Translations under genes and position numbers: made by a program
Origin: Hymenoscyphus infarciens
Lineage: Eukaryota > Ascomycota > Leotiomycetes > Helotiales > Helotiaceae
Length of the DNA stretch: 64,000 bases
Assembly: GCA_001414345.1 (NCBI GenBank)
Contig: LLCB01000012.1
Span: 310,001-374,000, forward strand
Direction of reading: 5' to 3'
In this document: positions 21,415 through 34,677 of the stretch, in pieces
How positions within the stretch are numbered: the first letter of the stretch is position 1
Layout of the letters: each line of letters begins with the position of its first letter
Notes under the pieces: generated by a model
What the model was told of the DNA's origin: nothing
The model's database searches: none
Seen by the model: only the letters and a program-made list of their open reading frames with translations

Positions 21415-24400
21415 TCCCTTCTCTTTTAAAAAGACTCGTCTTAAGTCTTTAGTTATTAGTTAGCGTAGTATTAAGTTAATTAGAGTATTATTTATCTCTT
21501 TATTATAAAAAATATAATTTATCTACTATTATAGTATCTAGTAGTCGAGGTAGAGTTAGTAGCTAGTAGTATTATTATTTAAGAGCTAATCGCTCTTTAT
21601 TTACTACTATATACTATATAATAATAGGATATAAATAGAAGAGAAGCTAATAATTAGCTAGTAGGTAGAAAGTAGTATACTACTATAGAGTTATTATATT
21701 CTTACTATTATTATATATTATAATAGTAATTATTAAATAATAAATAATAATTATAAAGTAATAGCTATTATTATAAGTAGTATATTAGTAGACGACTTTT
21801 CTCTAATTCTAACTTCTCTTCTTCTTTTCTTTTTATTTAAATAATATAAATAGTAAGAATACCTTTTAATTAGATATATCCTTATATACTAACTTATTTC
21901 TTAGAATATATATATATATTATATATATATATATAAAAGTAAGTTCTTCTCTTCTTAATTAGACTTAATTTAAAGCTAATCTAATATAGTAAAATACTTC
22001 TTCTATATCCTTCTAATATACTTCTAGCTACTTACTAAGTCTACTACGTTTAGTACCTTTAGATAAAATCTTAGAACAAAGATTATATATATACTTTTAA
22101 GAAGCTAAAGTAAAAGAAGTATAAGTACTATATTAAGTAGAATACTATATATATCTTAGTAAGTTTAATTCTAAATATATACTAAATTCGTTCTAACTTA
22201 GGTAGTTATTATAGTTTATTAAGAAGGAGTTTAGTAAGCTTAAGCTTAAGAAGGAGAAGAGAGAGATTAAGAAAGCTACTAAAGCCTTAGATAAAATGTT
22301 AGTTATTACTAGTATAGAAGTACTAAAGAATAGTTTAAAAGTATAGTTTACTCTCTTAGAGAAGACTCGAACACTTTATACTAAAGTTACTATAAGTACT
22401 CCTTACTTATTAGAGTAGTTTTAGTTACTAATATTTAATAGTCCTTACGCTATACTATAAAGAGTAAGACCTCTATCTAAACCTAGGTTTAAGTCCTCTT
22501 TAAAGCCTATCTAAAGAGTTTATAGACGTCTTCTCTAAAGCTAGTTATAAGAGGTTATTAAGGTAAGAAGCGTTCTTATAAGAAGGAGGTAGTAGAGAAA
22601 GAGCTAATTTAGACTTTTTATACTTAAAAGAGTAAAGAGAAGGATAATAAGTTAGAGGAAGGAGAGGCTATAGTTTAGAGAGAGTTAGTAGGCCTTGTTT
22701 TAGTAGTAACTTAGTCTTAGTTCTTTACTTTATTAATTTTAAACATTCTTACTAGTTAGTATTTTATCTTAGGTTTTTATTATAAGTTTCTTATTAAGAG
22801 TAACTAGAATTAAAAGGTATTAATAGAGTTTTATAAATTAACTCTTTTACTTAATTCTTATCTAATTCCTATATATTAAGCTATTTAGAGAGGTATTAAG
22901 ATAGTCTTAGCTCTTTTAGATATTTAGTATAAAAGTCTCTTAAATAATATAATAAACTTTAAAAATTATTTATAAGATACTAAGTAAGATTTAAATTATA
23001 TCTAACCTATTTTACTTAATATTATAGCTATCTTCTAAAAAGTCTACTACTAAGTATTTCTTATATCTCTTATTCTTATATATCTTTAATAATATCTAAT
23101 AAAGGCTCTAAAGCCTCTTATTCTAGTAAAGGAGTGTTTAGATCTTTTAAAAGTATATTAAAAGTAAAAACATTATAAATTAATAAGCTTTTAAGAAGTT
23201 TTAGCTTATAAGAGTATCTTATACTTTCTAATATTTTAAAAGGTTCTATCTACTATTTAATAAGCTTTTAACTAAGACGATTTATCTTAAGATTCTTAGT
23301 AGATAAGTAGACTTTATCTCTAACGTTCTAGTTAATAGCTCTTTAGTACTAGTTTATATTATTCTCTATCTTTTTCTAAGCCTTACTTATATTATCTTTA
23401 GCTATCTTTTAAATAGAGTATATATATTAAACTACTTTTACTACCTTATTATAGTTAAGTTGTTTCTAGAGAATAGAAGTCTTTAGTATATTCTAGTTCT
23501 ATAAAGTCTTTAGATTAAGTCTAAACTTAAGCTAATAAGAGGTTATACTAATAGATAAGTATAGAAGTATTATTTATACTCTATCTATTAAAGAGATTAA
23601 TTCGCTCTAGTTATTTTAATAATAGGTTATAAAAAGCCTTAGTCTTTAATTAATATATTAGTTTATTATCTCTATCTATCTATCTATCTATTTATAGTAG
23701 GCGGTACTAAGCTTAAGTTTAATACTAATTATTTAATAAAATTTAGTCTAAAATAATAATATAAATTAAGGTTCTTAATTAAATATAATCGATTTAAGAT
23801 AATAGCTAAAATAGTAAATCTATTAAATAAAAAGTTTAGCTAGTCTTTTAGTATCTATAGTTAAGTAATAAGGTATTAATACTAAATCCTTTCTAAGTTA
23901 GTTAATAAATACTAATATAGTATTAAATCTATATTTATCTTTTAAAAATAATTTAAAGTCTATATATAAATATTATATAAGATAGTTAAGTATAAGTAGA
24001 AAGTAAAGAAAGCCTTATTACTTAGTTTATTAAAAATAGGAGTATTTATAAGCTTAATAATTCTCTATATACCTCTTATAGTCTAAAAACATTCTAGCTT
24101 AGTAGTAGTATTATACTAATAACTAGTATATCTTTTTTATACTAGAGTAAGTACTAGATACTTAGTTATAGACTTCTTAGATTAGTTTTATATAGAGTTT
24201 AGTATTCTTTTAAATATAAAGTTAATCTTTAAAGAATAGTAAATTATCTAATAAGAGGTAGTATCTATCTAGAAGTTTATAATATTCTTTTTAAAAGAAG
24301 TATAGATTATCTTCTTTTAACTTCTAAATTGTATTTTAACTTATTCTTAGAATAACGTTTAACTAAATTATATTAAGAGAGGTAAAATATTCTTATAAAA

Positions 24401-25280
24401 AGGTCTAAGTAAGTTTAGTATTAATTTAAGAGTTTAAACGATTAAGTACTAAAAGAGTATATAAGTAGCTATCTACTTTAGCTTAGTTATAAGTTTTTAA
24501 GTCTTATTTATATTAGCTTAATATATTTGCTTTTTAATTACTCTTTCTAGATATAAATTAGATCTAGAAGTTAAAGTCTAATAAAAACTCTATTTATTAG
24601 ACTTACTTAGTTATAAGTAGCTTAGTTATTATAAAGTATTTTAATAATCTATAATTTAAATATATGTTAATATACTTCTAATATAATATAAGTTTAGAGT
24701 ACTATTTCTTAAAAGCTTTTATAATAGTAGATAGCTTTTTATTATAGATCTCCTAGTTTAATTTATAGCTAACTAAGATATGTAAGTAGAACCTAATAAA
24801 GTACTAAAGGCTATTATATTATTATAAGAATATATTTACTATTACTTCTTTTAAGAAGTCTATTTCTACTTTTATATTATAATTAAGATTAAAGTAGTAT
24901 AATATTTAAATTATAAGTAGCTTAGTTCTTAGTATTTTAAAGGCTTTTTTATATTTAGGTATTTATAGAAATAGCTTTATAAAGCGTATTATTATAGTTA
25001 AGAGTTTAGTAATTTTAGTATAACCTTTAATAAATTATCTATAGAATCTTATAAACTCTAAGTAAGACTTTATATCTATTATAATATTAGGTTAGACCTA
25101 GTTTTATAAAGGCTCTACTTTTTTAGAGTTAACTTTAAGTCTTTTTATAGTTAAGATAAATCTTAAGTATTTAACTCTAATAATATTAAATTTACTTTTC
25201 TTAATATTTACTTAAAGTCTTACTTTTTAGAGCTAATTTAGAACCTTTCTAACCTATTTCTTATATTCTTTAATAGTATT

Positions 25281-25320
25281 TAAATAAATTAAAATATTAT
25301 TTAAGTAAGTAATATAAAAG
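25281..25320 (-). pseudogene. RIP-mutated reverse transcriptase core (gypsy copy 2)
   Basis: The equivalent of the YLDD strand described for copies 1 and 3, on the minus strand. It has TAA-type stops around it. Confidence 0.6.
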
Positions 25321-28300
25321 TTGTTTAAATAGTTAATTAAGACGTTGTTTATATAATATTAATAGGTAGTAGAGCTATTATAGAGTTTAAAAAAGAGAAC
25401 CTTATATTTATATATACTATATCTAGTTCTAAATATAGTTATCTCTTCTAAGTTAAGGTTTATTTAAATATAATAAAAAGCTTATTTAATATTTAATTTA
25501 GTAAAGATTTTAACTATTCTTATCTTAAAAAGGAGCTTATTAATATAAGAGATTAAGTAGAGATTATTTTAGGTTAAAGTATTTAGCTTCTTATAATCGA
25601 TATAGAATTATAACTTATTACTATTAGCCTTTTTAATAAAGAGTACTAGAGAGGTAAAAGAGCTATTACTATTAATAATAAACCTCTTATCTAAGTTCTT
25701 TATAAGATACTCTTTTATAGCTTTAAGCTTTATAGTTAACTATTAATATAGAGGCGAAAAGGAGTTAAGAAGTAGCTTATTTAAAGTAATCTTATAGTTA
25801 TATTCGTAGTAAGAAGGAAGCTTATTAAAAGCTACTTTTAAGAATATGTCTTTATAAAATAAGTAATATTTTAAGAGTTAAGTCTATATTAGAGCTCTTA
25901 TCTTATCGTTGTTTTAGAGAGAGGTTAATCTCTTATTAATAATCTAATCTAGCTTATAGAGGCTTATTATATAAAATTCTAAATTAAGCTATTTTATATT
26001 ATAATATATTATATTTACTCTTATTTTATAGATAAAAGAGTATAAAGTCTAGCCTTTTAAAGCTATATTAGTAGTTTATAAGAGCTTTAGACTAAAGTTA
26101 AATATTAAAATTTTAAGAGGTATTATTATAAATAGAAGTAATAACTTAGCTATATTTATAAGTCTACTCTTTTTATGTCTTTCTTATTACTAGATAGTAT
26201 ATTCTCTTTAGTTTATATTTAACTAGAAAGAGAAAGTAAAATTTCCTTATTATAGTAGAGAGTTAGAAGGTATTTAGCTAGCTAAGTAATCTAGTTCTTT
26301 AAAAGGTTAAAGAGAACTTTAAAATAGTTTAACTATTTATTACTAATAATTAGGTCTTATTATCTAAGGTTTAGAATAATAAAGAGATAGTTATAGATAT
26401 AATGTTTATCTATATTTAAATATAGTTATATAAACTAAGTTACTTAGCTTTTAGTATTATTATTATATTTATAAATAAATACTAAATAAGGTAGTTTCTA
26501 GATCTTTAAATCTATTACTTTTAATAATTATAAAGCTAAAGGTTAATTTAGAAATAAGTACTTATTTACTCTTATATCTATTAAAGCTTATATTTTAATA
26601 TTATATCTCTATATACTAAGAGTAGTATTTATAAAAAACTATTTTCTTCTTATAAGCTTAAAAAGGTTAAGTTTAACTAGATTATATTTATATAAGCCTA
26701 GAAAGGTATTTTTACCTAAGCCTTTTTATTTTCCTTTTAACTTAGGTTAAAGTTAGAGTACTTTTTAGATAGTTATTCTTCTTTAGGTTAATTATCTATT
26801 TTATTAATACTAAGTAGATTAAGATAGTTAAGCTTAATATACTTAGGTTTCTTATAATTATAATACTTTATACTAGTAGAGAGTTAGTTTATAGATAAAG
26901 TCTTTAATCTTTTACTAATAAAAGAAAGCTTAAGAGTTTAAGAAGTTTTTTAAGAAGTAGAATAAAGTCTATATAAGAGTAGTAAGGGTTTTATTAAAGA
27001 ACTAGATAAGGTTTAGTTAGTATTAAGCTTTTAGTATAATAAGCTTATTATAACAGGTTTTTTAGTACTTATTATACTAGTTATATATAACTTAATATTA
27101 TAATATTATTCCTTATTTATAAATAATAGATCTTTTACTATCTTATTAAAATTAATATTCTAGTATCTCTTACTATTAACTAATTAAGTTTAGAGCTAAA
27201 GTATAAGCTTATTCTATATATAGTAGAATTTATCTTATTCTAATACTTCTTTAAGTATTATTATACTTAAAAAACAACTTTTAAATTCTATAAAACTTTC
27301 TCTTATATAACTCTTCTATTCTATCTAAAGAGACTAAAAAGCGTTCTAAGTATCCTCCTTCTTATAACCTATTAGATAGTAGGTATTAAGAAGTTTAATT
27401 ATTTCTTTATAATCTTTAAATATTATCTTACTTATATTAAACTTATATTAAAGCTCTAAGTAGTTCTAAGTAAGTTTTATTATTATCTCTTAAATAAAAG
27501 CTTTATAAGTTAAAAGCGTTTAATAATAGTTAGCGTTTATATAAAGTCGATTATATATTAATATTCTCTATTACTTATATATAAGTAAAATACTATTATT
27601 TAAAAGTTTAATTTTTTCTATAAGCTTACTTTTAATAAGTTAAAAGGCTTTTAAAGTACTTTTAAGTTATAAGTATAGAGTAAGTTATTATAAAAAAGAA
27701 ATATTAAGAGTAGAGTCTTATCTCTAATAATAGTTTAAAGAGATAGAAGAAGGTATTTATATAGGTTAGATAAGACTTAGACTTTAGTTATTATTTAGTA
27801 GTTATTAACTAATTTATTATACTAGGTCTAATAATTAAGTAATCTAATTATCTTACTTTAAAATTCTCTATTCTTTTTCTTAATCCTTAGCTTTTATAGC
27901 TTAGATTATACTCTATATCTTATCTATATTAGAAAAGTCCTATTAATCTCTCTAGCTTCTAAGTACTAAGCCTTTACCTTTATTATTCTTAGGCTTCTTA
28001 CTATTCTTAGAAGTATAGTACTAAGTTAAAGACCTTTTAATAGAGGCTTAACTTTATTCTCTAAGAGAGAGCTCTACGCTTAAGAGTAAAGCTTAAAAGA
28101 GACTAGAGGTTATTTTAGATTCTAATATATTAAATATTAAATTAGAAGAGAGAGAGAAATAGGATTAGATTTAAAAGCCTTCTAAATAACTATTATAAGT
28201 TAACTTATTCACCGAATCTAGGGTTATTAGGACTCTTAAGAACACTTAGTATATTCTAATCTCTTAATATATACTAAAATACGATTTTTACTAGCTATTT

Positions 28301-28481
28301 ATATAAATACTAAACCCTAGTATTACTAGCTATTTAAGTAGTCTTTAATTACCTAGCTATATAAGAATATTATTATAATATTTTAAATTAAAAGTAAATT
28401 AACTTTTAAATAAAGAGTAGTAATAAGCTTAAAGAAGATATTATTAAGGCTGTTACTAGTAAAGAAGAGTTATTATTTTTA

Positions 28482-28957
28482 TATAATAGTACGAAATATA
28501 TATAACTATAGTAGAGGTATATAAGAGTATATATAGTAGAATAACGTATATAGATATTAGGTACTAATATAGAAGAAAATAATAACTATCTCTCTTCTAT
28601 ACTAAATATAAACGTTTATATATAAGAGTTTAAAAGCTTCTAAGTTCTAATAATAATAATAACCGAGCTCTGTCTAATATAGCTAATACTAAATAATAAG
28701 AGCTAAAAAGCTAAATATATAACCTCTAAACCTTCAAAAAGCTAAATATATAACATCTAACTCTTAATCTCTTTCGTATATAAATATTAAATATTAATAC
28801 CTTTAGCACTTCGCTTATATAAGTATTAGTTATTCGTAATCTCGGCCTTAAGTATATTAAGAGTATTAGTAGTACTTAGAGATATCAGTAGTTTCATAAA
28901 TACTAACAGTTTAAGATAGTACTATTATATAATAATCTAGAATAGTATACTATTATA
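28482..28957 (-). repeat. 5' LTR of gypsy copy 2
   Basis: 476 bp, ending 12 bp before the next LTR (28970). Confidence 0.82.
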
Positions 28958-28969
28958 TTAACTATTTTA

Positions 28970-29347
28970 TATAATAGCACGAAATATATATAACTATAGT
29001 AGAGGTATATAAGAGTACGTATAGTAGAATAACGTATATAGATACTAGGTACTAATATAGAAGAAAATAATAACTATCCTTCTTTTATACTAAATATAAA
29101 CGTTTATATATAAGAGGTTAGAAGCTTCTAAGTTCTAATAATAATAATAACTAAGTTCTTTCTAATATAGCTATTAAAATAATAAGAGCTTTAAAGCTAA
29201 ATATATAAGACCTTAAAGCGAAATATATAATATCTAATCCTTACTCTCTTTAGTACCTTCTATCTAATAAGTTATAGAAGTATTAGTAGTTATAGAGGTA
29301 TCGGTAGTTTTATAAATACTAATAATTTAAGATAGCGTGCTATTATA
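28970..29347 (-). repeat. LTR at the head of gypsy copy 4 (shared-LTR junction)
   Basis: 378 bp. To its right is a polypurine-tract complement (TCCTCTCTTCTTTAAAAAG), as for a 3' LTR of the element continuing rightwards. To its left only 12 bases remain that resemble the leader found beside a 5' LTR. It may thus once have been shared by two adjacent elements. Confidence 0.7.
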
Positions 29348-30335
29348 TCCTCTCTTCTTTAAAAAGACTCGTCTCGAGTCTTTAGTTATCAATTAGTATA
29401 GTATTAGGTTAATTAGAGTATTATTTATCTCTTTATTATAAAGAATATAATTTGTCTATTATTATAGTATATAGTAGTCGAGGTAGGATTAGTAGTTAGT
29501 AGTATTATTATTTAAGAGTTAATTACTCTTTATTTACTACTATATATTATATAATAATAGATATAAATAGAAGAGAGACTAATTATTAGCTATTAGGTAG
29601 AGAGCAGTATACTACTATAGAGTTATTATATTCTTACTATTATTATATATTATAATAGAAATTATTAAGTAATAAATAATAATTATAAAGCAATAGCTAT
29701 TATTATAAGTAATATATTAATAGGCGACTTTTCTCTAATTCTAACTTCTCTTCTTTTCTTTTTATCTAAATAATATAAATAGTAAGAAAATCTTCTAATT
29801 AGATATATCCTTATATACTAACTTATCTTCTAGAACATATATATATATTATATATATATATAAAAGTAAGTTCTTCTCTCTTTAATTAGACCTAATTTAG
29901 AGCTAATCTAATATAGTAAAATACCTCTCCTATGTCTTTCTAGTACGCTTCTAGCTATCTACCGAGTCTACTATATTTAGTATCTTTAGATAAAATCTTA
30001 TATACTTTTAAGAAGCCGAAGTTAAAGAAGTATAGATACTATATTAAGTAGAATACTATATATATCCTAGTAAGTTTAATTCTAAATATATACTAAATTT
30101 GTTCTAACTTAGGTAGTTGCTATAGTTTATTAGAAAGGAGTTTAGTAAGCTTAAGCTTAAGAAGAAGAAGAAGAAGATTAAGAAGGCTACTAAGGCCTTA
30201 GATAAGATATTAGTTATTACTAGTATAAAGGTATTAAAGAATAGTTTAGAAGTATAGTTTACTCTTCTAGAGAAGACTTAAGTACTTCGTACTAAGGTTA
30301 TTATAAGTACTTCTTACTTATTAGAGAGGTTTTAG

Positions 30336-30700
30336 TATAACGGTATACCGTTCTATATAGCCGATATTACGTGGTATATACTGTATATATTAGCTTTTAG
30401 TAGTTGTTGTTTTATATTATCTAATTTAAGAAGGTTACGTACGTCTATACGTCTGTCTAGACTTTCGAACGTACTTCGTAGGGTTTAGGCTTTTATATTA
30501 GCCGACGTATATCGTTGTTCGGTTTTGTACCCCTTTTATATCGTCTAAACCTCTTATATATAGTAGCCTACTCTCTTAGAGTTAGAAAAGGCTAGTTTAG
30601 CCTTTTCTTCTATATTAGAGCCTAGTATTTATATACGTCATTCTACTAAACATACTTCTATATACCTCTTCTATAGTTATATATATTTCGTACTATTATA
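30336..30700 (+). repeat. 5' LTR of element D
   Basis: It starts TATAACGGTATACCG and ends CGTACTATTATA. Confidence 0.85.
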
Positions 30701-32159
30701 TAAAAAGGCTAAACTCTTCTTCGCTAGTAATAGTCTTAATAATATCTCCTTTAAGCTTATTACTACTCTTTATTTAGAAGTTGATTTACCCTCGATTTAG
30801 AATATTATAATAGTATTCTTAAATAGCTAAGTAATCAAAGACTACCTAGATAGCTAGTAATACTAGGGTTTAGTATCTATATAGATAGCTAATAAAAATC
30901 GTGTTTTAGTATACGTTAAGGAAAGCAGGATACGCTAAGTATTCTTAAGGCTTCTAATAACCCTAGATTTAGTGATATAGTTATTATAAAGGCTTCTAAA
31001 TCTAACCTTACCCCCTCTCCTCCCTAGTTCTACTATAAGGTGTTAAATAACCTTCTAAAGCTACTCCCTTTTTTAAAAGACTCTCTAAACCCTCTCTAAA
31101 CTAAAACTATATAGTAAACATAAAAGGTTCTAAAAAGACTTTTTCAAATATAGATAATATATAGACGAGATAGTAGTATATAAAGGATAAAACGATTAGT
31201 TAGAGAGATAGAGGATAAAATTATAAGTGAAATTTAAAGTTAACTAAATCCTACCTCTAAACCCTTCTTAATCTAACTCTCTTTTACTTTTAAACCTCTT
31301 TTGCTTAAGAGACACTACTACTCCTAATACCTTCCTACTACTTCTCTTAAATCTCGAATTAGATATAAATTAGTTAAAATACGCTTTCTATTAGAACGAA
31401 ATATAGAAGTAAGCTCTTAGCTAAGTTATTACTACCTTTATTAATCTTAACTAAATATTATCTAACTTAACTCTAAACTTTTTTTGAAAATACCTCTACT
31501 AGTAAATAATAAAAAAAAAGAATATGAATTACTTAGTTATAGACTAAGTCTCTACTAGTATAAAGGTTAAAAGAGATAGAAGTTAAAAGAGATAGAAATA
31601 GAATTAGAAGAAGAATACGTTGAAGAAACTTTTACTGACTTTAAAAGGTTACTTTTCGAATATAGCTATACTTAGAGAGATACTAGAATTAGAAAGGTTC
31701 TTAGCTCTAGAACGCGCCTACTACTCTTAAGAGACGCTAGAATTATAACCCTAGATAAGGAGGGATACTAAAGCTAAATATTTAGAAACGACGAAATCAT
31801 TCGATATTAGCATTTTAGTTTAGAATACTCCTCTATCTAGCTCTAAGCTCTCTATAATATAACAGCGACTCTTCTTTAAAATTAGAAGATGATAAATAAG
31901 TCCTTAAGTACCTTAAAGGGAACGAGGCAGCCTACAGGCCTGAGCAACACAGTTCCTACGATAGTACTGATACATGTTATACCTGAAACTGTACCCCTTT
32001 TTGTTGTCCTGAACTTCAGACATTACGACAACTCGGCTACAACTTCGCCTTTGACCACCTGAAACTACCCCTTTTATTGTCCTAAACTTTGAATAATAAT
32101 TTCAGCTTTAACAACTCAGCTACAACTTCGCCTTTAAACAGCCGAAACCCCACCGACTT

Positions 32160-33300
32160 TGGTATAGAGTCTTATAGTCTTTACTTTCTTTACTTTCTTT
32201 TTACTTCTAGCTAGGCTAGAAGTTCCTTTTTTTATTTAGACGAATTAGATACGAATTAGTTAAAATACGCTTTCTATTAGGACGAAATAAAGAAGTAAGC
32301 TCTTAACTAAGTTATTACTATAAATCCTAACTAAGTACTATCTGACTTTACTTTAAACTTCCGCTGACCTATGTTTAGACGAATCGGATACGAATTAGTA
32401 CGCTCTTAAAGGGAAAGTAAGCTCTTAACTAAGTTATTACTACCTCTTAACTAAAACAACCTCTAACTCTACTCTAAATTCGCCTCTAACTATTCTAAAC
32501 TTTTTCTTTCCTACTTTCTTTTACTTCTAGCTAGGCTAGAAGTTCTTTTTTTATTTAAATTCTTTAAATTAGATATAAATTAGTATACTCTTAAAGTAAG
32601 CTCTTAACTAAGTTATTACTATTACCTATAACGTTACCTCTTAATATTCGCTTCTAACTCTACTCTAAATTCACTTTTAACTTTTAAAATTTTTCTCTAA
32701 CCTATTAGACAGATTAGACTATACCTCTCTTTTATTATTCTAAACATTAGATAGCATTTTTAACTTTAGTAATAACTCTTTTAACTAGCTAAAACCACCT
32801 CTTTTATTATCCTTAGATACTTAGACAACAATTTTAACTAAGATAACTTTAGTAATAACTTCCCTTTTAACTAGCTAAAACTATACCGACTCTAATAAGA
32901 GTCTTATATTCTTTACTTTCTTTTACTTCTAGCTAGGCTAGAAGTTCTTTTTTTATTTAAACTTTTTAAATCAGATATAAATAGGTATACTCTTAAAAGG
33001 ATAGTAACCTCTTAGCTAAGTTATTACTATTATCTATAATATTATTAACTTTTTTATTCCGACTTTACTCTAAGTCTCTACTAACCTTAGTTTAGACGAA
33101 CTTATACTCTTTTTTCTCGAATTTGAATTAGATCTAAATCAGTATACTCTTGAAGTGAACTCTTAACTAAGTTATTACTACCTCTTAACTAAACGACTTC
33201 CGACTCTATACTAAATTCGACTTTAACTCTATTTTAAACTTTTTAAACTTTTTAAACTTTTAAACTTTAAACTTTAAACTTTTTCTAATCTACTAGATAG
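32160..33300 (+). repeat. Internal repeated units with a conserved hairpin
   Basis: The motif CTTCTAGCTAGGCTAGAAG (an 8-bp stem with a TAG loop) occurs at 32204-32222, 32524-32542 and 32926-32944. Each is preceded by TTTACTTTCTTT-like text and followed by a T-run and an AAGTAAGCTCTTAACTAAG-like block. A decayed copy is at about 36804-36823 in element E, and reversed copies are near 14825 and 38100. No coding frame is seen. Confidence 0.75.
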
Positions 33301-33600
33301 ATTAGACTATACTCTTTTAGTAAACGTGAAATACTTACTTTAATATTAAAGGATTAGAAACGAAGTCTCTTTTACAAGTATCTATAAATTAGGTCGGTTA
33401 TAATTTAGGACTAATATCTCGTCTCGCTTATAATAAATTATAATAAACAAAGCATCTACGAACTCGGGTTAGCTACGATTTAGACTCTAACTTTCTCGCC
33501 TATAATAAATACAATAAATATAACACTTATACTATTCTAATTCGACCTTAAATAATAAGAGAGAGAAGACTCGAGATAAGTCTTTTTTAAGAGAGAGGGA

Positions 33601-33965
33601 TATAATAGTATACCGTCCTATATAGCTAATATTACGTGGTATATACTATATATATTAGCTTTTAGTAGTTATTATTTTATATTATCTAATTTAGAAAGGT
33701 TATATACGTCTATACGTCTATCTAGACTTTCGAACGTACTTCGTAGAGTTCAGGCTTTTATATTAGCCGACGTATATCGTTGTTCGGTTTCGTACCCCTT
33801 TTATATCGTCTAAACCTCTTATATATAGTAGCCTACTCTCCTAGAGTCAGAAAAGGCTAGTTTAGCCTTTTCTTCTATATCAAAGCCTAGTATTTATATA
33901 CGTTATTCTACTAAACGCACTCTTATATACCTCTTCTATAGTTATATATATTTCGTACTATTATA
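33601..33965 (+). repeat. 3' LTR of element D
   Basis: Partner of 30336-30700. It is followed by the duplicated TTTAG. Confidence 0.85.
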
Positions 33966-34677
33966 TTTAGTTACTAATATTTAATAGTCTTTATACTATA
34001 TTATAGAGAGTAAGACCTCTATCTAAACCTAGGTTTAGGTCCTCTTTAAAGCCTATCTAAAGAGTTTATAAGTATCTCTCTTAAAGCCGGTTATAAGAGG
34101 TCGCCGAGGTAAGAAGCGTCTCTATAAGAAGGAGGTAGTAGAGGAAGAGCCGATTTAGGCTTCTTATACTTAGAAGAGTAGAAAGGAGGATAATAAGTCA
34201 GAGGAAGGAGAGGATATATAAGCTCTATTTTAATAGTAACTTAGTCTTAGTTCTTTACTTTATTAATTTTAAACATTCCTACTAGTTAGTATTTTATCTT
34301 AGGTTTTTATTATAAGTTCCTTATTAAAAGTAACTAGAATTAGAGAGTATTAATAGAGTTTTATAAATTAACTCTTTTATCTAATTCTTATCTAATTCCT
34401 ATATATTAATCTATTTAGAGAGGAGTTAAGGTAGTTCTAGCTCTTTTAGATATTTAGTATAAAAGTCTCTTAAACGATATAGTAAACCCTAAAAATTATC
34501 TATAGAATATTAAGTAGAATCTAAATCGTAACTAACTTTATAACTTCGTTTCTAGTCCTTTAATATTAAAATATAAGTATTCGCGTTTACTAAAAGAGTA
34601 TAGTCTAATTCTGTCTAGTAAGTTAGAAAAAGTTTAAAGTTTAAAAAGTTTAAAAAGTTTAAAACAGAGATAGAGGT

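Larger units (their letters stand above)
20938..28957 (-). mobile_element. Ty3/gypsy copy 2, full length, RIP-mutated
   Basis: About 8.0 kb between LTRs of 477 bp (20938-21414) and 476 bp (28482-28957). The sequence right of the left LTR (TCCCTTCTCTTTTAAAAAG) is the complement of a polypurine tract, and that left of the right LTR is the leader (TAAAAATAATAAC on the minus strand), so transcription was right to left. The reverse-transcriptase core lies at 25281-25320. Every frame is shredded by TAA/TAG stops. The flanking 5-mers (AATAT left, TTAAC right) differ, so the insertion is not a simple one or has recombined with its neighbours. Confidence 0.82.
30336..33965 (+). mobile_element. Non-autonomous LTR element D with equal 365-bp LTRs
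   Basis: LTRs at 30336-30700 and 33601-33965 are both 365 bp, with target duplication TTTAG at 30331-30335 and 33966-33970. A purine tract AAGAGAGAGGGA immediately precedes the right LTR, so the orientation is plus. The 2.9 kb interior shows no gag or pol. It has a leader, a patch without RIP (about 31910-32170), and a block of repeated units with a CTTCTAGC..GCTAGAAG hairpin. It was inserted into gypsy copy 4. Confidence 0.85.
29348..34540 (-). mobile_element. Ty3/gypsy copy 4, partial, interrupted by a nested element
   Basis: Gypsy internal sequence runs 29348-30335 and resumes at 33966-34540 after a nested LTR element with exact TTTAG duplications. It parallels copies 2 and 3 until about 34540, where it changes abruptly into non-autonomous element sequence. 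The pol region is missing. Together with the LTR at 28970-29347 this is the 3' third of a minus-strand gypsy element. Confidence 0.7.
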
